Below are positions 1 to 7,100 of a stretch of 8,127 nucleotides of DNA, piece after piece. The DNA is from Marinobacter sp. Its GTDB lineage: Bacteria > Pseudomonadota > Gammaproteobacteria > Pseudomonadales > Oleiphilaceae. The stretch's first letter is position 1, and each line of letters begins with the position of its first letter. Both the position numbers and the translations under genes were made by a program. The DNA lies in NCBI GenBank assembly GCA_017643965.1, contig JAEPMM010000138.1:1-8127 (forward strand). The letters run 5' to 3'. The notes beneath the pieces are model-generated. The model was not told the DNA's origin, made no database searches, and worked only from the letters and a program-made list of their open reading frames with translations.

Positions 1-770
1 ACCGTCGGTTCATGGGTGCCTTGCTCACCGGAAATTTTCTGGTCATGCCGGCGATCACTGCCTTGCTGATATTGGCGCTGCCGGACAATGACGCGCTGAA
101 GTTGGGAGTGCTTCTGGTATTGCTGATGCCCTGTACCGACTGGTTTGTCACCTTCACTCACCTAGGCAAGGGGGACAGCACCCGAGCCATTGCGGCAACA
201 CCGGTTCTGCTGATTGCTCAACTGGGTCTTCTTCCACTTTACCTCTGGCTTTTCATGGGTAATCAGTTCGACGTGAATCTTGAGCTTGGGCGGCACCTCC
301 TGCCGGCCTTTGGCGGGCTGATTATTGTCCCGCTTATCCTGGCATTTCTGACTGAAAAATGGGCCGAAAACTCCAGAAAAGCCATCGGGTTCATTCGCTT
401 CATGGGTCTGATGCCGGTCCCTCTGCTGACAGTCGTACTGTTCATCATCTCAATGACACAGGTCAGCCAGATCGACAGTACCGGCTCACTTATCTGGCCC
501 TTGATGATTCTGTTTCCGGCCTATCTTCTAGCTGCGGCTCTGGTTGGAAAGGCTCTGCGCCGGGTCTTTCGATTACCGGTAGAAACCGGTCGCACCGTCA
601 TCTTCAGCCTAGGAACACGCAACTCCTTCGTGGTTTTACCTTTGGCACTGTCAATGCCAGAGGCCTGGGCTGTGGCCGTCGTGGTGATTGTCGTCCAGTC
701 TTTGTTGGAACTGTTTGGAATGATGCTTTATCTGCGGTGGGTGCCTAGTCGGCTGCTAACGAACACCTGA
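1..770 (+). CDS. BASS/ACR3-like membrane permease, 5' end cut off (possible arsenite or organic-anion transporter)
   Basis: Inner-membrane transporter fragment of at least 255 residues. The frame is open to the window edge (codons for R-R-F precede the first ATG at 12) and no Shine-Dalgarno sequence lies before that ATG, so the true start is probably upstream. About seven or eight hydrophobic segments are visible against roughly ten in complete members of the bile acid:sodium symporter/ACR3 superfamily. Counting from the ATG at 12, the motif MPCTDWF (39-45) followed by LGKGD (51-55) resembles the ACR3 segment that carries the conserved cysteine and a xLxKGD turn; here the cysteine is C41. That resemblance is my basis for suggesting arsenite efflux. 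The motif is divergent, and a general BASS-type permease is equally possible. The stop lies 44 bp before the DsbA-like gene on the same strand, so co-transcription is likely. Superfamily membership is fairly secure; the substrate is not. Confidence 0.72.
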   Translation, partial: RRFMGALLTGNFLVMPAITALLILALPDNDALKLGVLLVLLMPCTDWFVTFTHLGKGDSTRAIAATPVLLIAQLGLLPLYLWLFMGNQFDVNLELGRHLLPAFGGLIIVPLILAFLTEKWAENSRKAIGFIRFMGLMPVPLLTVVLFIISMTQVSQIDSTGSLIWPLMILFPAYLLAAALVGKALRRVFRLPVETGRTVIFSLGTRNSFVVLPLALSMPEAWAVAVVVIVVQSLLELFGMMLYLRWVPSRLLTNT

Positions 771-801
771 ATAATCTGAAACCCGTAAACTCATTTAAAA
801 T

Positions 802-807
802 AGGAAG
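802..807 (+). promoter_or_regulatory. Shine-Dalgarno sequence supporting a GTG start
   Basis: AGGAAG lies 7 nt before the GTG at 815. No ATG occurs in this frame until codon 73, which is after the active-site cysteines, so this site fixes GTG as the start of the DsbA-like gene. Confidence 0.7.
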
Positions 808-814
808 ATCTCCC

Positions 815-1453
815 GTGCAAACCCGAACCCTGGTCATCAGTCTCCTTCTTTTTTGTCTGGTTGTCTTTGCTGGTGCTTTTGTTATTTACGATCGCTCCCA
901 GGGCACTAATGAACCCGCCGTTGTTGAAAAAACGCCACTGGTGAGGGATTACTCTCCCGTTATTGGCCCTGAGGACGCGCCGGTAACCATTGTCGAGTTC
1001 TTCGACCCATCCTGCGAAGGTTGTCGCGCCATGCATCCCTATGTGAAACAGATTCAGGCTGCCTACCCGGACAACGTGCGTCTGGTACTGCGCTACGTAT
1101 TGTTTCACAAAGGCTCGGAAGAGGCCGTCAGAATCCTGGAAACCGCCCGTGAACAGGGGGTCTATGAGCCGGTACTGGACGCTGTTATGGAAGCACAACC
1201 GAAATGGCACGATGATCCAAAGGTCGCCGCAGCATGGGATGCGGCGGAGTCAGCCGGACTTGATGTCGAAGCCGCTCGGGCCGGTATGAACTCACCCGAG
1301 ATTGACGGCATTATTCAACAGGATGCTGCGGACGTTAAGGCGGTTGGAATTTCCGGAACCCCAACATTCTACGTTAACGGAGACACCTTGAGCCGCCTGG
1401 GGCCTCAGGAACTGTACGACCTGGTGACATCCAAGGTAGGGTCACTGAAATAA
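815..1453 (+). CDS. Membrane-anchored DsbA/DsbG-like thiol-disulfide oxidoreductase
   Basis: Predicted periplasmic thiol oxidoreductase of 212 residues. Residues about 5-25 form one hydrophobic segment with no good signal-peptidase site, suggesting an N-terminal membrane anchor. A thioredoxin fold with a DsbA-type helical insert follows. The redox pair is in FFDPSCEGC (62-70, cysteines 67 and 70) and the cis-proline loop is GTPTF (181-185, P183). The inter-cysteine dipeptide EG differs from the PH of E. coli DsbA, so its redox potential and role (oxidase, isomerase or reductase) cannot be assigned from sequence. It starts with GTG, supported by AGGAAG 7 nt upstream. It sits 44 bp after the permease and 22 bp before the CtaG-family gene. 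The context suggests it sets the thiol state of the copper-binding Sco partner; that is inference. Confidence 0.88.
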   Translation: MQTRTLVISLLLFCLVVFAGAFVIYDRSQGTNEPAVVEKTPLVRDYSPVIGPEDAPVTIVEFFDPSCEGCRAMHPYVKQIQAAYPDNVRLVLRYVLFHKGSEEAVRILETAREQGVYEPVLDAVMEAQPKWHDDPKVAAAWDAAESAGLDVEAARAGMNSPEIDGIIQQDAADVKAVGISGTPTFYVNGDTLSRLGPQELYDLVTSKVGSLK

Positions 1454-1475
1454 CAACAAAACAACCGGCAACGCT

Positions 1476-2318
1476 ATGTCACTGCTTGACTACCTTTTAC
1501 CCTACGATTTCTCGCCGCTGACCATACTCAGCTACATGCTCGTGATGGGATTCTATGGCGTCGGGCTAATTCGGATGCCGGAACAGGACCGGCCAGGCTC
1601 ACTGCGGATCTTTGCGTTCACCCTGGGGGTACTGATCTGTTATGCGGTGATGCAGACCCGCTTCGATTACTACGCACAATACATGTTCTTCGTCCATCGG
1701 GGTCAGCACCTGATTCTTCATCATATCGGTCCGATCCTGATCGCCCTGTCCAACCCTTTACCGGTCATGCGGTTCTGGTTCGCAAAAATCAGCCCGGGCT
1801 GGAGGCATACATTGAGGCCTCTGGGCTGGGTCTATAACGTTCTGCAACAGCCTTTTATCGCCCTTTTCCTGTTTGTCGGGCTTATCTATTTCTGGCTGTG
1901 GCCATCAATCCATTTTGACGCCATGCTCAGCCGGGATCTGTATTGGGTCATGAACTGGAGCATGTTGCTGGATGGCCTGCTGTTCTGGTGGTTGATCTTT
2001 GATCCAAGACCGCCGGCGATCACCTCATCGCTGGGGTATGGCAGACGCATGTTGGTTCTGGCCGCCGCAGGTGTGCTTCAGATGTTTCTTGGGGCGTGGA
2101 TCGTGTTTTCACGTGACATGGTCTATGACGTTTACGAAGTCTGTGGCAGGGCCTGGCCGCTGGACCCGGAAGTCGACCAGCTACTGGGAGGCATGCTGAC
2201 CTATATTCCTCCGGCCATGATGAGCATTCTTGGCATTCTTCTGATGCTCCGGCGAGCCATGCATCAGGACGGAAAATATACCAACCAATCCAAACAACTT
2301 GAGGAAACAGCGTCATGA
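1476..2318 (+). CDS. caa3-type CtaG-family copper/oxidase assembly membrane protein
   Basis: Multi-pass inner-membrane protein of 280 residues in the caa3_CtaG family, named after Bacillus CtaG, which is needed for cytochrome caa3 assembly. It is unrelated to the Cox11-type protein that shares the name CtaG. About seven hydrophobic segments are visible (roughly 15-32, 44-60, 78-95, 124-142, 155-175, 192-212 and 240-258). A histidine cluster, H74, H78, H82 and H83, lies at the edge of the third segment in FFVHRGQHLILHH and is a plausible metal site. Length is close to other stand-alone members. There is no clear Shine-Dalgarno sequence in the 22 bp after the DsbA-like gene, so translation may depend on coupling. 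Its stop overlaps the start of the Sco gene (ATGA), strong evidence for one transcript. No oxidase subunit gene is nearby, so a copper-handling role outside oxidase assembly is possible. Confidence 0.88.
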   Translation: MSLLDYLLPYDFSPLTILSYMLVMGFYGVGLIRMPEQDRPGSLRIFAFTLGVLICYAVMQTRFDYYAQYMFFVHRGQHLILHHIGPILIALSNPLPVMRFWFAKISPGWRHTLRPLGWVYNVLQQPFIALFLFVGLIYFWLWPSIHFDAMLSRDLYWVMNWSMLLDGLLFWWLIFDPRPPAITSSLGYGRRMLVLAAAGVLQMFLGAWIVFSRDMVYDVYEVCGRAWPLDPEVDQLLGGMLTYIPPAMMSILGILLMLRRAMHQDGKYTNQSKQLEETAS

Positions 2319-2938
2319 GAACTCGCTTCTGGCGACAGCGCACCAACATCATATCGGCGACCTTAACGCTGATAGCAGCCCTATTGCTGACTGGTTGCTT
2401 TGGCAATGACGAGGAAGACTGGAACGGTAAAAACATCAGTGGCTTGATGCCTGAGCTGGAATTCGACCTGATCAATAGCCAGGGCAAGTCTGTATCTGGC
2501 GATGATTACAGTGGCCGCGTGAGAATGCTGTTTTTCGGGTTCACCTCGTGCCCCGATGTTTGCCCGACCGCCCTGCAAAAACTCAATCAGGCAACCAGTG
2601 GCCTGGACCCCGCGCTTCAGGATGAAGTACTCACTTTGTTCGTGAGTGTCGATCCGAAACGTGACACGCCCGAGCGCCTCGCAAAATACGTGGATTTCTT
2701 CGGTGACAATATTGTAGGGCTCACTGGAAAAGAACCCCAGCTTCGTGAACTGGCAAAACGATATAGGACAACCTTCGGTTATGACGAACCTGACGCTGAT
2801 GGAAATTATGCGGTGTCACACAGCAGCGCGATTTATGTATTTGATCCCGAAGGTAACCCTCGCCTTTTAATGCGGCCCGATTTGAGCGGGGAAGAAATTC
2901 GGCATGACCTCGCTGCTCTTATTCAGGAGGATGCCTGA
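2315..2938 (+). CDS. Sco/SenC-family copper-binding lipoprotein
   Basis: Periplasm-facing copper chaperone of 207 residues. The N terminus is basic, then hydrophobic, ending in lipobox LTGC (25-28), so C28 should be lipidated and the protein tethered to a membrane as a lipoprotein. Many Sco proteins are instead held by a transmembrane helix. The thioredoxin-like domain carries the Sco copper ligands: TSCPDVCP (77-84) gives C79 and C83 (CxxxC), and YAVSHSS (165-171) gives H169. DPKRDTPE (113-120) is also typical of the family. Sco proteins bind Cu(I)/Cu(II) and hand copper to the CuA site of cytochrome oxidase or act in periplasmic thiol redox. The start is fixed by the ATGA overlap with the CtaG-family gene and a GAGG about 10 nt upstream. 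This is the last gene of the plus-strand run. Confidence 0.93.
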   Translation: MRTRFWRQRTNIISATLTLIAALLLTGCFGNDEEDWNGKNISGLMPELEFDLINSQGKSVSGDDYSGRVRMLFFGFTSCPDVCPTALQKLNQATSGLDPALQDEVLTLFVSVDPKRDTPERLAKYVDFFGDNIVGLTGKEPQLRELAKRYRTTFGYDEPDADGNYAVSHSSAIYVFDPEGNPRLLMRPDLSGEEIRHDLAALIQEDA

Positions 2939-2972
2939 GTTAACGAAGCTTGCCATTGGAAAGTAATGCTTA

Positions 2973-2996
2973 GCTGCTGCGGAATACGGCAGCAGC
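2973..2996 (+). terminator. Stem-loop after the Sco gene (weak terminator candidate)
   Basis: GCTGCTGC (2973-2980) and GCAGCAGC (2989-2996) pair perfectly around an 8-nt loop, 34 nt after the Sco stop codon. No T-run follows on either strand. It may therefore be a transcript-end or mRNA-stabilising hairpin and not a classical intrinsic terminator. Confidence 0.4.
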
Positions 2997-3065
2997 CCGT
3001 GACTCAAGATTTGATTGTCGGATGCTTATGTTCATCTTTTGCCGGGCTTCACATATCCAGTTTTT

Positions 3066-3194
3066 TTGGCCTTTGGAAAGCTGGGGGCAGGTCAATCGGG
3101 GTAAACATCGGCTTAGCCCATTATCGCTAACTCTATACCGGAATTAGTTGGCACCTGAAAGTTGCTCCATCAACCATGATGAATCAAAGGCCAA
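3066..3194. repeat. 10-bp inverted repeat pair enclosing about 129 bp
   Basis: TTGGCCTTTG (3066-3075) is the exact reverse complement of CAAAGGCCAA (3185-3194). The pair could mark the ends of a small non-coding element, but a chance 10-bp match in a region this size is not very unlikely, and no flanking target duplication is evident. Confidence 0.25.
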
Positions 3195-3238
3195 TGACGA
3201 GCTTGGAACCTTCGGGGGGGAGAAGGAAGGCCTGACTC

Positions 3239-3251
3239 GAATGTTCGCTTT
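3239..3251 (-). repeat. Left copy of a 13-nt inverted repeat flanking the recombinase
   Basis: Read on the minus strand this is AAAGCGAACATTC. It matches AAAGCGAACGTTC at 4043-4055 on the plus strand at 12 of 13 positions. It lies about 100 bp beyond the recombinase stop codon. Both copies have GTCG shortly before and AGGC shortly after, at different spacings. Confidence 0.35.
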
Positions 3252-3351
3252 TGTTTACGACTGAAGGAGCCTGATCGAAACCCGAAGGTGTTCATCAACC
3301 GGATCTGCCAGCGTCTGCAACATCCAGCGACCAAGGAGCCAAGTTACGCAT

Positions 3352-3966
3352 TTAGATCTCAATACTATCGGCTATCTCCAGAGCATCCTCAACCTCCACA
3401 CCAAGGTACCGCACGGTGCTCGACATATTCGTGTGTCCCAACAGCAACTGAACGGCTCGAAGATTTTTGGTCTTCTTGTAGATCAATGTCGCTTTGCTGC
3501 GTCTCATTGAATGGGTTGCGTAGACTGAAGGGTCAAGTCCGATGCTGGTAATCCACTTTTTGACAAGACGGGCGTATTGGTGAGTAGTGATATGGTCGAA
3601 CTTTCGCATCCGGCTCGGCCACAAATAATCCATACCCGAAAGTCCGCGCAACTCGATCCATGCCTCGACCGATTCGCGCGTCTTTTTGGTTATCTCAAAC
3701 TGAACAGGCTGACTAGTCTTCTGCTGGATGACTTGCGCCCGGTCCAGAACCTCACCGTTTCTGGAAATATCTCGAACCAATAGCTTTACCAGATCGCAGG
3801 ATCGGAGTTTGCAGTCAATTGCCATGTTGAACATCGCCAGCTCGCGGATGTTCTCTGCAATCTCCAACCGAATCCGGATAGCCCATATTTGTTCGAGTTT
3901 GAGCGGCAGCTTCTGGCCAACGAGCTTTCCCTTGTTCCAGGGAGCTTTGCTGATAGGAAATGTCAT
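3352..3966 (-). CDS. Small tyrosine recombinase/integrase (FimB-sized)
   Basis: Site-specific recombinase of 204 residues belonging to the tyrosine recombinase/phage integrase family. It is essentially just the catalytic domain, as in FimB/FimE, and lacks the usual N-terminal SAM-like core-binding domain. The catalytic set is visible: R55 (KLRSCDL), a candidate lysine K83 (QQKT), H152 and R155 (HSMR), H178 (LLGHT) and nucleophile Y187 (TVRYLG). The reading frame is intact, so it is probably active. Proteins of this size with a similar N terminus (WNKGKLVGQK) are, from memory, scattered through proteobacterial accessory regions, so it is probably full length. The start is supported by GAGGG 7 nt upstream, which lies in a hairpin. 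It points the same way as cusBA but is 209 bp downstream of cusA, with a stem-loop between them. Its target sites are unknown. Confidence 0.9.
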   Translation of the reverse strand: MTFPISKAPWNKGKLVGQKLPLKLEQIWAIRIRLEIAENIRELAMFNMAIDCKLRSCDLVKLLVRDISRNGEVLDRAQVIQQKTSQPVQFEITKKTRESVEAWIELRGLSGMDYLWPSRMRKFDHITTHQYARLVKKWITSIGLDPSVYATHSMRRSKATLIYKKTKNLRAVQLLLGHTNMSSTVRYLGVEVEDALEIADSIEI

Positions 3967-3973
3967 GACGTGG

Positions 3974-3987
3974 CCCTCTTTGGAGGG
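3974..3987 (-). promoter_or_regulatory. Hairpin covering the recombinase Shine-Dalgarno sequence
   Basis: On the minus strand CCCTC, loop CAAA, GAGGG forms a 5-bp stem, and the GAGGG arm is the only good Shine-Dalgarno sequence before the ATG at 3966. If it folds in the mRNA it would lower recombinase translation. The pairing is visible; the regulatory effect is inference. Confidence 0.4.
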
Positions 3988-3999
3988 TAAAGGCCTTTA
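3988..3999. repeat. 12-bp perfect palindrome upstream of the recombinase
   Basis: TAAAGGCCTTTA is a perfect palindrome directly upstream of the Shine-Dalgarno hairpin, 22-33 bp before the recombinase start. It could be an operator or recombinase-binding half-site pair. There is no second copy close by to support either. Confidence 0.35.
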
Positions 4000-4042
4000 A
4001 GTATGGTTCAGAATATTGTTTTCTGCTGGCCAGCCAGGTCGC

Positions 4043-4055
4043 AAAGCGAACGTTC
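4043..4055 (+). repeat. Right copy of the 13-nt inverted repeat flanking the recombinase
   Basis: AAAGCGAACGTTC, which contains the 8-bp palindrome GAACGTTC. It is the partner of the copy at 3239-3251 in opposite orientation with one mismatch, and lies 77 bp before the recombinase start codon. Confidence 0.35.
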
Positions 4056-4131
4056 AGGCAAATAGATTTTGGAATATGCGCAGTAGACGGGTAGGCACCC
4101 TGCGAATGATCGTGATAACCGGTAAAGACGT

Positions 4132-4171
4132 GATAGCAAGGTACCAGGCTGAATCCTTGCACCTTGCTATC
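4132..4171 (-). terminator. Stem-loop directly after cusA, possible end of the cusBA transcript
   Basis: GATAGCAAGGT (4132-4142) and ACCTTGCTATC (4161-4171) pair over 11 bp around an 18-nt loop, 4 bp beyond the cusA stop codon. On the minus strand it is followed only by a weak T-containing stretch (TCTTT), so it is a plausible but not textbook intrinsic terminator. It would separate cusBA transcription from the recombinase gene. The loop contains another CCTTGC, allowing a shorter alternative pairing. Confidence 0.45.
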
Positions 4172-4175
4172 GGCG

Positions 4176-7100
4176 TTACTCACCAAGAGTTCGCTGTTTC
4201 CAGAGATAAAAGAGCACAGGAATCACCAGCAGCGCCAGAATGACAGCGGAAATCATACCGCCCACCATAGGTGCCGCAATCCGGCCCATCACCTCCGACC
4301 CTGTACCGGTGCCAATCATAATGGGCACAAGCCCCCCGATAATGGCGGCCGCCGTCATCATGATTGGCCGAACCCGCATACCGGCACCGTGTAGTACGGC
4401 ATGGCGGAGGGTTTCTCGCCTTGGCGTCAGCCCTTTGTCATCACACGTTTCCAGCATTGCGTTATAAGCCTGATTCAAATACACCAGCATGATCACCCCA
4501 ATCTCTACCGCAACGCCGGCCAGCGCAATGAAACCGACACCGACGGCTACCGAAAAATTATAACCAAGCAGATACATCAGCCAGATAGCACCGATCATCG
4601 CAAACGGTAGCGTGCCCATAATAATCCCCACTTCGGCAAAACGGCGGAAGTTAAGAAACAGCAGGATGACGATGATGGCCAGCGTTAACGGCACCACATA
4701 GGTCAGTTTTTCCTTCGCACGGAGCATGTACTCATACTGACCAGACCAGTTGATTGAATAACCGGGAGGTAGATCCAGCTCTTCACTCACGGTAACCATG
4801 GCCTGTTCAACATAGGTGCCTACGTCGACACCCTCAATATCCACAAAGGTCCAGCCGTTCAGGCGGGCATTCTCCCTCTTAATGGCCGGCGGGCCATCCT
4901 CCACGCCGATCTCCGCCACATCTGCCAGGGCAATGCGCTGGCCGGATGCGGTCACGATGGGCAGTTGCTCCAGCTTCTCGGGCGAATCCCGGTAGTCTTC
5001 CGGATAACGAAGATTAATGGGATACCGCTCAAGTCCCTCGATGGTTCTGGAAACGTTGATTCCACCAATAGCGGAGGCCACTACCTGCTGAACATCAGCG
5101 ATATTCAGCCCATAACGAGCGGCACGCTCACGATCAATATCCACCTTGATGTAGCGGCCCCCAGCGACTCGCTCAGAGTAAACGGAGGCTGTACCGGGGA
5201 TGTCGACCATGACTTCCTCAAGGCGTTTACCGATGTTCTGGATGACGGTAAGGTCCGGACCGGCAATCTTGATGCCCACCGGCGTTTTAATACCCGTTGC
5301 CAGCATATCGATGCGCGTGATGATCGGCATAACCCAGGCATTGGTTACCCCCGGGAACCGAATCAGAGTATTGAGCTCCTGCTTCAGCTTTTCGGTGGTC
5401 ATGCCTTCCCGCCATTGATCCCTCGGCTTGAGCTGGATGAAGGTCTCGATCATCGTCAATGGAGCCGGATCGGTAGCGGTATCCGCCCGCCCCACTTTGC
5501 CGAACACGGTTTCGACTTCGGGTACGGTGGCAATCAGCTTGTCCGTTTGCTGCAACAGTTCCCGAGCCTTACCAATGGAGATGCCCGGGTAGGTGGTGGG
5601 CATGTACATCAGGTCGCCTTCATCCAGTGGCGGGATGAATTCACTGCCGATTTTGGTGGCTGGCCAAAGGCCCACAGCCAATGCCAGCAACGCAACAATA
5701 ACCGTCGTTTTCGGGAAGCGTAACACCAGCTTCAGCACCGGCATATAAACGCCAACCAGCAGGCGGTTCACGGGGTTCTTGTGCTCCGGCAGCACCTTGC
5801 CGCGAATGAAATAGCCCATCAGCACCGGCACCAGCGTCACCGCCAGGGCCGCACTCGCCGCCATGGCGTAGGTTTTGGTGAACGCCAGGGGAGAAAACAT
5901 CCGCCCTTCCTGCGCCTCCAGGGCAAACACCGGCACAAAACTGACGGTAATGATCAGGAGCGAGAAAAACAGCGCGGGCCCGACCTCAGAGGCTGACCGT
6001 GCAACGACTTCCCATCGGTTCTCAGACGTTAACGGGGTTCGCTCCATGTGTTTGTGCATGTTCTCGATCATTACAATAGCACCATCAATCATGGCGCCGA
6101 TAGCGATGGCAATCCCCCCGAGTGACATGATGTTGGCATTGATGCCTTGCCAGTGCATGACGATAAAGGCAGCCAGAATACCCACCGGAAGGCTGAGAAT
6201 CGCCACCAGCGACGAGCGCACGTGGAACAGGAAGACGATGCACACCAGGCCCACCACCAGAAACTCTTCAAGCAGCTTGAAGCCGAGATTATTGACCGCC
6301 CGCTCAATCAGACCAGAGCGATCGTAAACCGTCACCACCTCGACGCCTTCAGGCAAACTGGATTTCAGGTCTTCCAGTTTCGCCTTCACGCCATTAATGG
6401 TTGCCTGAGCGTTCTCACCAAAGCGCATCACCACAACACCGCCGACGGTTTCACCTTCCCCATTCAGTTCGGCAACCCCACGCCGCATCTGCGGGCCAAC
6501 TTCAACGGTGGCCACATCTTTCAGCAATATGGGGGTACCGTTGTCATCGAGTCCTAATGGAATCGACAGAAGATCCTCACGGGACTTTATATAGCCAGAC
6601 GTGCGCACCATGTATTCCGCCTCGGCCATCTCGATGACGGAGGCGCCCACTTCCTGGTTGCCTCTCTTAATGGCGTTCTGGATGTGAGCCAGAGGAATTC
6701 CCAGCGCCCTGAGTTTTTCCGGGCTGACCTTGACCTGGTACTGCTTCACCATACCGCCTAGCGCAGCCACCTCAGAGACACCCGGCACCGTTTGCAGTTC
6801 GTACTTCAGGAACCAGTCCTGCAGGCTGCGCAACTGGCTTAGGTCCTGGTTCCAAGTGCGGTCTACCAGCGCATACAGGTAAACCCAGCCAACTCCGGTA
6901 GCGTCTGGCCCGAGCTGAGGCCTTGCAGAGTCTGGAAGGCTGGGCGCAACCTGGGACAGGTATTCCAGTACCCGGGAGCGGGCCCAGTACATGTCGGTGT
7001 CTTCATCGAAGATCACGTAAACATAGGAGTCACCGAAGAACGAGTATCCCCTGACCGTTTTCGCGCCCGGTACCGAGAGCATGGCTGTCGTCATCGGGTA

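Larger units (their letters stand above)
2939..3351 (+). other. Intergenic stretch between the Sco gene and the recombinase; no convincing gene
   Basis: About 410 bp between two genes that end towards each other. I see no tRNA, no catalytic-protein fragment and no strong factor-independent terminator. It contains an 8-bp-stem hairpin (2973-2996), a run of seven T (3061-3067) with no hairpin before it, a 10-bp inverted repeat (3066-3075 with 3185-3194), a run of seven G (3214-3220) and one copy of a 13-nt sequence also found beyond the recombinase (3239-3251). It reads as a junction or remnant region. Confidence 0.5.

Noticed and set aside
791..1210. Minus-strand open frame of 139 codons opposite the DsbA-like gene
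   Set aside because: Antisense to a gene with clear active-site motifs; no recognisable domain.
3061..3067. Seven-T run considered as an intrinsic terminator for the plus-strand operon
   Set aside because: No GC-rich stem lies immediately before it; the nearest hairpin (2973-2996) ends 64 nt upstream.
3081..3094. CTGGGGGCAGGTCA, resembling some insertion-sequence terminal repeats
   Set aside because: The resemblance is from memory, no partner repeat occurs elsewhere in the window, and no transposase fragment is attached.
2966..3130. 54-codon plus-strand frame with four cysteines just after the Sco gene, weak GGA upstream
   Set aside because: It covers the 8-bp hairpin and seven-T run, shows no family resemblance, and is short enough to arise by chance. 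Recurrence in other genomes at the same place would revive it.
3126..3152. Imperfect GCTAACT/AGTTGGC inverted repeat reminiscent of an integron attC site
   Set aside because: The core does not fit the GTTRRRY/RYYYAAC pattern, and the neighbouring recombinase is a FimB-sized protein without the extra IntI segment.
3815..4186. Minus-strand open frame of 123 codons spanning the gap upstream of the recombinase
   Set aside because: It begins inside the end of cusA, runs through the stem-loop and about 150 bp into the recombinase in another frame, and shows no family resemblance.
4965..5723. A 252-codon open frame on the plus strand opposite cusA, with several shorter ones at 5875-6327, 6147-6557 and 7388-7873
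   Set aside because: They lie wholly antisense to the well-supported cusA and cusB frames, have low-complexity His/Arg/Gly-rich products with no recognisable motif, and are expected as shadows of a coding strand of this base composition.
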